Shown here one piece after another: positions 57,893 to 64,000 of a DNA stretch of 64,000 nucleotides. Under the pieces are notes generated by a model. The model was not told where the DNA came from. It made no database searches and saw only the letters and a program-made list of their open reading frames with translations. The DNA is from Campanula takesimana (taxonomy: Eukaryota; Streptophyta; Magnoliopsida; Asterales; Campanulaceae), in NCBI GenBank assembly GCA_026119855.1, contig JAOWBW010001909.1:62001-126000 (forward strand). The letters are read 5' to 3'. How positions within the stretch are numbered: the first letter of the stretch is position 1; every line of letters starts with the position of its first letter. The position numbers and the translations under genes were made by a program.

Positions 57893-58316
57893 TGCGGCAC
57901 CTGGTGCTCTGTGCGGCACTTGTTGATTCTGGTGCGCGGTGCGGCATATTCTGATGCGCTGTGCGGCACTTGTTGATTCTGGTGCGCGGTGCGGCATATT
58001 CTGATGCGCTGTGCGGCACTTGTTGATTCTGGTGCGCGGTGCGGCATATTCTGATTCGCTGTGCGGCACTTGTTGATTCTGGTGCACGGTGCGGCATATT
58101 CTGATGCGCTGTGCGGCACTTGTTGATTCTGGTGCGCGGTGCGGCATATTCTGATGCGCTGTGCGGCACTTGTTGATTCTGGTGCGCGGTGCGGCATATT
58201 CTGATGCGCTGTGCGGCACTTGTTGATTCTGGTGCGCGGTGCGGCATATTCTGATGCGCTGTGCGGCACTTGTTGATTCTGGTGCTCTGTGCGGCACCTG
58301 GTGCTCTGTCCGGCAC
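57893..58316. repeat. 50-bp tandem array in A2
   Basis: Units begin at 57953, 58003, 58053, 58103, 58153, 58203 and 58253, exactly 50 bp apart, with partial and variant units at both ends. Each unit has two related halves: GATGCGCTGTGCGGCACTTG and GGTGCGCGGTGCGGCATATT. The copies differ by only a few bases. Because 50 is not a multiple of three and the unit lacks stops on the minus strand, all three minus frames stay open across it; the ORFs at 57793-58578, 57858-58316 and 57866-58297 are this effect. Confidence 0.95.
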
Positions 58317-61300
58317 CTGTTATGTGTATGCTTTGCAGATATACGTGCTTGTGTGAGATGTGAAATAGGAATTGCGAGAGAAAATTGTGATTGTGGCGTG
58401 ATATGATCTTGAAAGCACCTTTGTAATGAGAGAGAAGTAAGAATGTAGAAAGTGATCTTGTGTGCGATGTGATTTTGAGGAAAGCATTGGATGTATTCAT
58501 ACCTTCACTTACCATTGCCGCTTGAATGGAAATGGATTCTTGATGTCCGCGGAGGATGCTTTGATGGAGAATGTCCATTCTTTAGATGTTGATGAGAGAA
58601 TGCCCTTGATGTTGGGTTGGCGAGATGGTATTCTGGATGATGGGTTGGTCGTGCCAAAAGGCTGCCTACGTATCCCTTTAAGAGAATCAGACCAGCGTAG
58701 TTCAAGGATGATGGAGAACGCTGGAGGAGAGGCTAGGAGCAAAGCAAAGTAAAGCACATACTTTTGCACATAGAAGGAGAAAAAAAGAAAAAAGAAAAAT
58801 CTTTTTTTTTTTTTTTTTTTTTTTTAGAAAGGAAAGAATATGCACACATGTGAGGAAAAGTTTTTTTTTTTTTTTTTTTTTTTTTTTAGTTCGTGGGTGA
58901 ACCATTTTAACCATTGTGTGCTTGTGAAGCCAAACCAAGATCAAGTCGTGTTCAATCGAAGTCCGGATTGCCTTGTTGAATTCTGTCATTGTTGCTGTGG
59001 TGTCCAACGAAATTGATGTCTAGCCCCAAGAGATTTGTCGATTATGGGGCTCCAAAAGGCATTTGATGCCGAGATAAGGGGTTGCTGATTGTAAAGCTCC
59101 TAGAATGCCTTTGATGCCAAATTTTGAGGGACTTGCATAGCCCCAAGATAAATCAGTTCTTGGCCCATTCGAGTAAATCGCCCTTTGTTGTTGTAGTGAG
59201 CAAGCCCCAAGAGAAGATTATGGATGCCAAGCTTCGAGAAATTGCTAAGCCCCAAATGTCATGGAATGTAAAGCCCCAAATTATCTTGTGATTGGCTCGG
59301 CATTGAGAGCGGATGTACCGTCGGGTAGAATTCTTGATAGAGATCCCCTTCTTGCTCATACTGGGGAGATGAATGGCCTCATTGTGGTTGATACCCAAAT
59401 GGCGGAGGGCTTATGTCAAAGGATGCAGTAATGTCTTGCGGTGCCGTCGAGGTCGCGGAGGATAAGGTCTTGGTGTGATAAAGTCTCAAATGAGTATGCT
59501 TGCTTGACTCTTCTTGAGTTGAACTAATGACGGATCTTCGGATGCAACTAGTGCTGTGGCCCAACTTTATCTGAGCTGCACCTTGTGCTTTTGATCTTGG
59601 AGAAGGGGGTGCTGAATTGCAGAAACATTGGGATTGGCCGTGGCATTTCCCGCTATAACCCTGTTTTGATTAGAGTTTAACATATTGAATCTTTTTCCTT
59701 TTCTCTAAGACTTCCTTCAAAATCTCGCTGTGAATTCTAACAAAAATCATCAACTTCATTCATAACATCGGAGTCTTCATTTAAAACCAAGAGGCCTTTG
59801 ACTTGAAATGTTGAGAGACCCTTTGAAGCTTGATCCCTTTCATGGAGACTACTCCCAAATTGCGTTGCTCGAGTATTGTTGCCCAAAAGACTGTCGGTCG
59901 TGAAGCCCCAATATTGCCCTTTACTCGGATTACTGTAATGCCGTAGCCCAAAAGATTGTAGATTGCGAAGCCCCTTAAGACCTTCGGTGCCGAATTGAGG
60001 AAGCTTCCAATGTTGCACATGACTCGGCTGGGGATACTGCTGGGGAGTTAATTGCTCTTTGCCGAGGGACCCTTTAAGACTTGACCGTAGCCCTTAGAGT
60101 GCCATCATTGATTGCGAGAAAGGTTCATCCTTGATTGGGGGAACGAGCACGGGCACACGCGACAAGAGGGCTTTTTGACATCCCTTTTGGGAGACTTTGA
60201 GGATAGTCTCACACATCTTTCTTGAGCATAGCCCCTAGGGCGTATTGATTGCCAAATGAAGCAAAAGAATCCCTTGTTCTTGAGTCACATAGCCCCTGGG
60301 GCGTTACCATTTGTTGAGCAAAGCAAGAGTGACTCGTCCTCGTGTGAGGGAATAAACATGAGAGGATATGGCAAGAGCTACTCCATTTCTCGGGAGCCTT
60401 TCGGCGTACTTTAGAAGCATATACTTGAAGAAGCCTTGAAAACTGAGACACATGTTGTTGCTATTTGCTGCCCAAGCCAATTGACTAGCTAGGGATTATT
60501 TGTGCAACCTCGTGCCCTTTTATGATGGGCTTGTTCTCGGATGGATCTTGGTTACCACGGGCCTTCTTTTCATGAACCCAAAAATGCACACTGCTGATGC
60601 CGATAACCCAAGACAACCTTTGATGGTGCCATATCTTGTCGAGCCTTTTGCAATCCCAAAGTTGACTCGGTGGGGAATTGACTTGCTGAGGAGATCTAAT
60701 GTAGAGCTCGTGCAGTTGTCTTCTTTAGAGGTCGGGGATCTCCATTTCTCTTTCCTTCTCTCTCTCACTCTCTCATTTTTTTTTTATGACGCACCCTGTT
60801 TTTTGCCTAGACTGCCCTTTCGGGTTTTCAATCTAGCGGGCATTTCTTTTGCGTCTTCATCATTTTTTTTTTACTCAATTGATGAGGAAGTGTGCATTGA
60901 CTCTAGCTGAGGAGATAAGACATGTGATTTTGCAGTGGAGACCTTTTGTCACTAATGATGAGTGACATTGACTTGACTAAGGAAGTGTCCCTAGTATTGA
61001 CATGTATTTTTTATTGAATTGAATGACTCGCGAAGGCAAGTAAGTCATTAAGAGAGAAGAGAAGGAAAACCCCAATTTGATTGCAAGAAATTGGGAGTAT
61101 GCAGAAAGAATAGAAGTCCCTAGACTCGACAAGGAGCGCGAAATGATTCCAAATCTAAGAAAGTTGTTCAATCTTTTTGGTGATTAATTCATTGGCAAAT
61201 GAATCGTACAAAGATGTCTTGACAAGTTCGAGATGAAGGCCAATCACCATAACGCGCTAGGGCTAAACATTTCTTCTTTCTTGCATGAGACCGGACCCGA

Positions 61301-61539
61301 AGGTTGCCTACGTTCCTCCAGTGTAGAGGCTCAGGTCACCGTAGTTCTTGTGGATCCTCCTTTTGATGTGAGGATTTGTTGATTCGTCGTGATTTCCTTT
61401 GCTGGTGGATGATGATGTTGATCTTGATGTGAACTTCTTTGATTGAGGGGGATTTTTTTTTTTTTTTAATTTTTTTTTTTTTTTTTGTGCTCTAACTTTT
61501 GCCTAAGTTGATTTGATGGTTTCAACCTAGCGAGCTCTT

Positions 61540-61571
<32 letters not shown>

Positions 61572-61856
61572 TTAATCCCCCTTTGAAAACTTTGCTTGAC
61601 TTCTTCATGATTGTTGCTCCACCTTATTTGTCTTGGCTTCGTCGTTGATGTTGGCGTCGATGTTTAGCCCCTAGGCGTTCAAGTGATGGCCTTGTTCTAA
61701 AACTTGTTTAGACATCTTTTCATCATTTTGCCAAGAATTAGATTGAACAACTTGGAAGAGTGTATAAGGACAAGAACGACTTTTATTTGATAAGAAGACG
61801 CGACACTTAACATGGGACGAGAGAAAACATTAATGCACACAAAAGAGGACTTTTGA

Positions 61857-61887
<31 letters not shown>

Positions 61888-61956
61888 ATTCCTACTACTA
61901 GGTAGAGAAAGAGAAACGGAGATTGTTGTCGTCGTCCTCTTTGTTGAAGCCCCATT
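58317..61956 (-). other. A2 noncoding region downstream of gag
   Basis: No gene is supported. It holds T/A runs of more than 20 bases (58801-58825, 58861-58887, 61540-61573, 61859-61887), AGCCCCAA words (59023-59280), and from about 59930 the stretch shared with A1. Short ORFs are not conserved with A1. Confidence 0.6.
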
Positions 61957-62568
61957 TCAAAACCAAGCCACTTCTTTGATGAGTTGCTCTTCACCCACGG
62001 TAAATTCGCCGTTGTCGAACAAATCTTGGATGATGTTTCGGAGAAGGAAGCACCCTTCGGTAGTATGGCCACTATGCTTGTGGTAGCTGCACCATTCACC
62101 ATGTGCATGATTCTTCGATATCGTCTTCGGCTTGTACCCCTCCAAAGGCTTGACCTTTCCACTTGCCACCAAAGTTTCAAATGCTTCGGCTTGGGTTACT
62201 CCTAGGAGAGGAGTGAAAACTCGGTTGTTGGTGGTACCTTTGTAGCTTTTGAGGGTCGGGCCACTTGAGCATGCTTTACCATTGAACTTTGCTTTGCCGT
62301 CGGTGAGCTCTTGCAAACGGGCTTTGAGTTCGGAAACCTCTTCCTCGTGAATTCTTCTTTCATAATCAAGACGGGCCTTGAGTTCGGAAACCTCTTCTTT
62401 GTGAATCCTCTTGTCGATATCGAAACGGGCTTGCCACAAATTGTCTTTACGGCGGGCATCCTCGACAATCCTATCCATTTGTTCCCCCATTGATTTCATT
62501 ATGTTGAGTAACCCTTCGTTGGACACGAAATCATTTCCACCGTTGTTGTTGTTGCCGTTGGAAGCCAT
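61957..62568 (-). CDS. gag-like protein of A2
   Basis: An open frame of about 203 residues from MASNGNNNNGGND, the start conserved with A1. Order: Asn/Gly-rich N-terminus, coiled-coil-like stretch (MGEQMDRIVEDARRKDNLW), a VSELKARL heptad segment that is duplicated here (54-bp tandem repeat, 62326-62433), a Gly/Ser linker, and the Cys/His motif WCSYHKHSGHTTEGC followed by IIQDLFDNGEF. It ends KEVAWF. It has no stop where A1 has one. The frame is also open to 62613 through LSIGP. It probably packages element RNA, but no enzymes are encoded nearby. Confidence 0.65.
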   Translation of the reverse strand: MASNGNNNNGGNDFVSNEGLLNIMKSMGEQMDRIVEDARRKDNLWQARFDIDKRIHKEEVSELKARLDYERRIHEEEVSELKARLQELTDGKAKFNGKACSSGPTLKSYKGTTNNRVFTPLLGVTQAEAFETLVASGKVKPLEGYKPKTISKNHAHGEWCSYHKHSGHTTEGCFLLRNIIQDLFDNGEFTVGEEQLIKEVAWF

Positions 62569-63784
62569 TGGACCTATTGAAAGAGCACGGTTGATCTTAG
62601 ATTGGCCCCACAAACACCTTTTGGATAAAATGAATTAACCCACAAACAAAGAAAAAGATTCAACCACATAAGGAAAAACGACTTTTTTTTTTTTTTTTAT
62701 TTACAAAGTCGGAAGGACGGAGTCCTTTTTGGGGTTTCTAGAAAAAATAGTGGAATCGTCACACTAGTATATAGACCTTCTCGCGGTCCCATATACTCAT
62801 CGGATTCCACCACGCTTGTGAGCCCTACATGTGTCGGGATTAAACTAAATTAATGTAGTAAATCATACATGCGGGGACGGATTTTTATTTTCGTCCAAAA
62901 TAGCCACTTTTGGGGACGGAGTTTTATTTCGTCCATTGCAACAAATTGGCATGTATGATTTGAAGACATTAGTTTAGGGAAATCTCGGCACATGGAAACC
63001 GACTTGAGTCACGGAGTGTTAGACCCTAGACTAGAATTGTGTGGCTTGTGCTCGGCTTGAATATGAGGCTCAAAGGTCACCCCCGGCATGTAGTCATGAA
63101 CTACGCCACGGGCTGAGGTTTACCGCTTCGAAAGAGCCAAGGTCGAGTGGAGCTTGAAACTTTCTAGGACGGGCCTCGACGGGTTTGGGGTTGGAGTTGT
63201 GCGACTCGATAGTGAGCAGTTGATAGGAATATGTGCATGTAGTGTGAGGTCTAACATGTGACAAAACATTTTTTTTTTTCAAAAGAAATAAATAAGAAAC
63301 AAATAAGCACATAATTACAACTTTCGAATCACCCGTGTGACCGATAAAAATAAACAAAAAGTAAAAGAAATTGTATGCAGGCCCGGTGCCCACACACTGT
63401 CATTCTGTTCAGTTTCTGTGCACTGTTCTGTTCCGGGAATGCGCCCAGAAGCGCGCGCATTGTGTTGCCTATGCGGAAGGCGCGCGCGTGAGAGGAAGCA
63501 GGGCAGAGGCGCCCGCTTCTGGGTGAGAACCTGCAAATCAGTGGGTTCAAGGGATTGCCTTGACCCTTAATTAAGAAAACTTTCCCCTGCAGAATTTGTT
63601 AGCACAGAAACATGGAATTGAAGGACAAGAAAGGAGGCGGGCGATTCTGGTAATAAGGGTCGGACGTGCGCGCTTTAGGCCAAGAAGGCCGGAGGCGCGC
63701 GCTTCCTACCCTTTTTACCAGAATGCCCAGAAAACAGAATAAAAGAACACCAAAAATGAAAACGCAAGTTTAACCCTCTATCGT
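62569..63784 (-). other. A2 leader between primer site and gag
   Basis: No gene. Collinear with the A1 leader. GC-rich word pairs lie at 63440-63520 and 63660-63710. The plus ORF at 63337-63570 and its minus shadows only reflect the GC-rich part. Confidence 0.6.
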
Positions 63785-63801
63785 CCCCAGCGGAGTCGCC
63801 A
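63785..63801 (-). promoter_or_regulatory. Primer-binding site of A2
   Basis: The minus strand reads TGGCGACTCCGCTGGGG, one base from the LTR. It differs from the A1 site at two positions. Confidence 0.75.
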
Positions 63802-63802
63802 C

Positions 63803-64000
63803 TGTAGATACCCCGGGGAACCACGGCTTGGCTAGAGAGGTGAATTATCCTAGGATGTCTAACTTGTTTTAGATTGTTTAGAGTCGCCACCTATGTTTTT
63901 AAAGGAACATAAGAAAAACCTAGAAATAGCCTAATTTATGTACAAAACCAGAGATTCGGGAGAGAAGGGTTCGGGGGTTAGGTGACGGAGTGGGAAGTAC
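63803..64000 (-). repeat. 5' LTR of A2, cut by the window end
   Basis: Begins TGTAGATACCCCGGGG and matches both 3799 onward and 56385 onward; only the first 198 bases are present. Confidence 0.88.

Larger units (their letters stand above)
56385..64000 (-). mobile_element. A2: second copy of the gag-only A family
   Basis: On the minus strand: 5' LTR from 63803 rightward (cut by the window end), primer site 63801-63785, gag-like ORF 62568-61957, noncoding DNA with a 50-bp tandem array, and 3' LTR 57682-56385. The internal region is 6120 bp. It matches A1 over all of A1's internal sequence. No enzyme genes are present. It broke ORF K at 56384. Confidence 0.85.

Noticed and set aside
57893..58316. 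CRISPR-like array
   Set aside because: Units are contiguous with no unique spacers, and the context is a plant retroelement.
57793..58578. Repeat protein gene of 261 codons on the minus strand
   Set aside because: All three minus frames are open because of the 50-bp array; there is no conserved start, and A2 lies in a family without genes here.
62184..62493. Other-frame ORFs over the A gag genes (also 2258-2476)
   Set aside because: They follow the coiled-coil repeat in the wrong frame; the frame with the Cys/His motif is preferred.
1..64000. tRNA or rRNA genes
   Set aside because: Only 12-17 base primer-binding sites matching tRNA ends were found, no cloverleaf or rRNA sequence.

Overview
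This is nuclear DNA of a flowering plant, probably a eudicot, made almost entirely of nested LTR retrotransposons plus one insert of plastid DNA. The signs are plant-type LTRs (TG...CA ends, 5-bp target duplications), primer sites matching plant initiator-Met tRNA, and Ty1-copia and Ty3-gypsy proteins, nearly all broken by stops or frameshifts. I see no intact ordinary host gene. The species cannot be named from this sequence. A run of exactly 100 N (42475-42574) marks a scaffold gap. Element letters below are mine.

Layout. A1 (1-5066, minus) is the 5' half of a gag-only Tat/Ogre-like non-autonomous element. 5067-5304 is a piece of a SIRE-like LTR, and F (5305-6288, minus) is a copia protease-integrase fragment. 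G (6289-15443, minus) is another gag-only Tat-like element with a 2.6 kb LTR; plastid DNA (ndhA exon 2, ndhI, ndhG, about 6929-9356) sits inside it. D (15444-16191 and 25378-26477, minus) is a copia RT-RNase H fragment split by E (16192-25372). E is a chromovirus-like element whose two LTRs are inverted relative to each other, and its right LTR holds a solo copia LTR (22016-23526). C (26478-34992, minus) is the 3' part of a SIRE/Maximus-like copia with a long intron-containing ORF in the env position. B (34993 to the gap, minus) is a Tekay/Del-like chromovirus with all pol domains recognisable. I (42575-44377) is an LTR related to that of E. J (44378-54917, plus) is the 3' end and 3' LTR of a SIRE-like element, split by H (45587-54110, plus), a structurally complete copia. 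Next come about 1 kb of unassigned DNA and K (55917-56384, minus), an unknown ORF cut off by A2. A2 (56385 to the window end, minus) is a second copy of the A family and carries a 50-bp tandem array.

Order of events. E and C landed in D; the solo-LTR element landed in E; B landed in C; H landed in J; A2 landed in K; plastid DNA landed in G. Target duplications support E (AAACT), the solo LTR (GTGGA) and H (CATTA).

The observations most worth a second look are: (1) the ORF in the env position of C, which has its own gene anatomy (GC-rich duplicated upstream module, CT-rich leader, phase-0 GT-AG intron, 748 residues after splicing) and codes for a soluble-looking coiled-coil protein; (2) paired GC-rich words, different in each family, inside the LTRs of unrelated families, apparently swapped between two LTRs of one family; (3) element E, an LTR element with inverted LTRs and an intact target duplication. 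No tRNA, rRNA or CRISPR array was seen. Domain calls rest on reading motifs, not on database searches.
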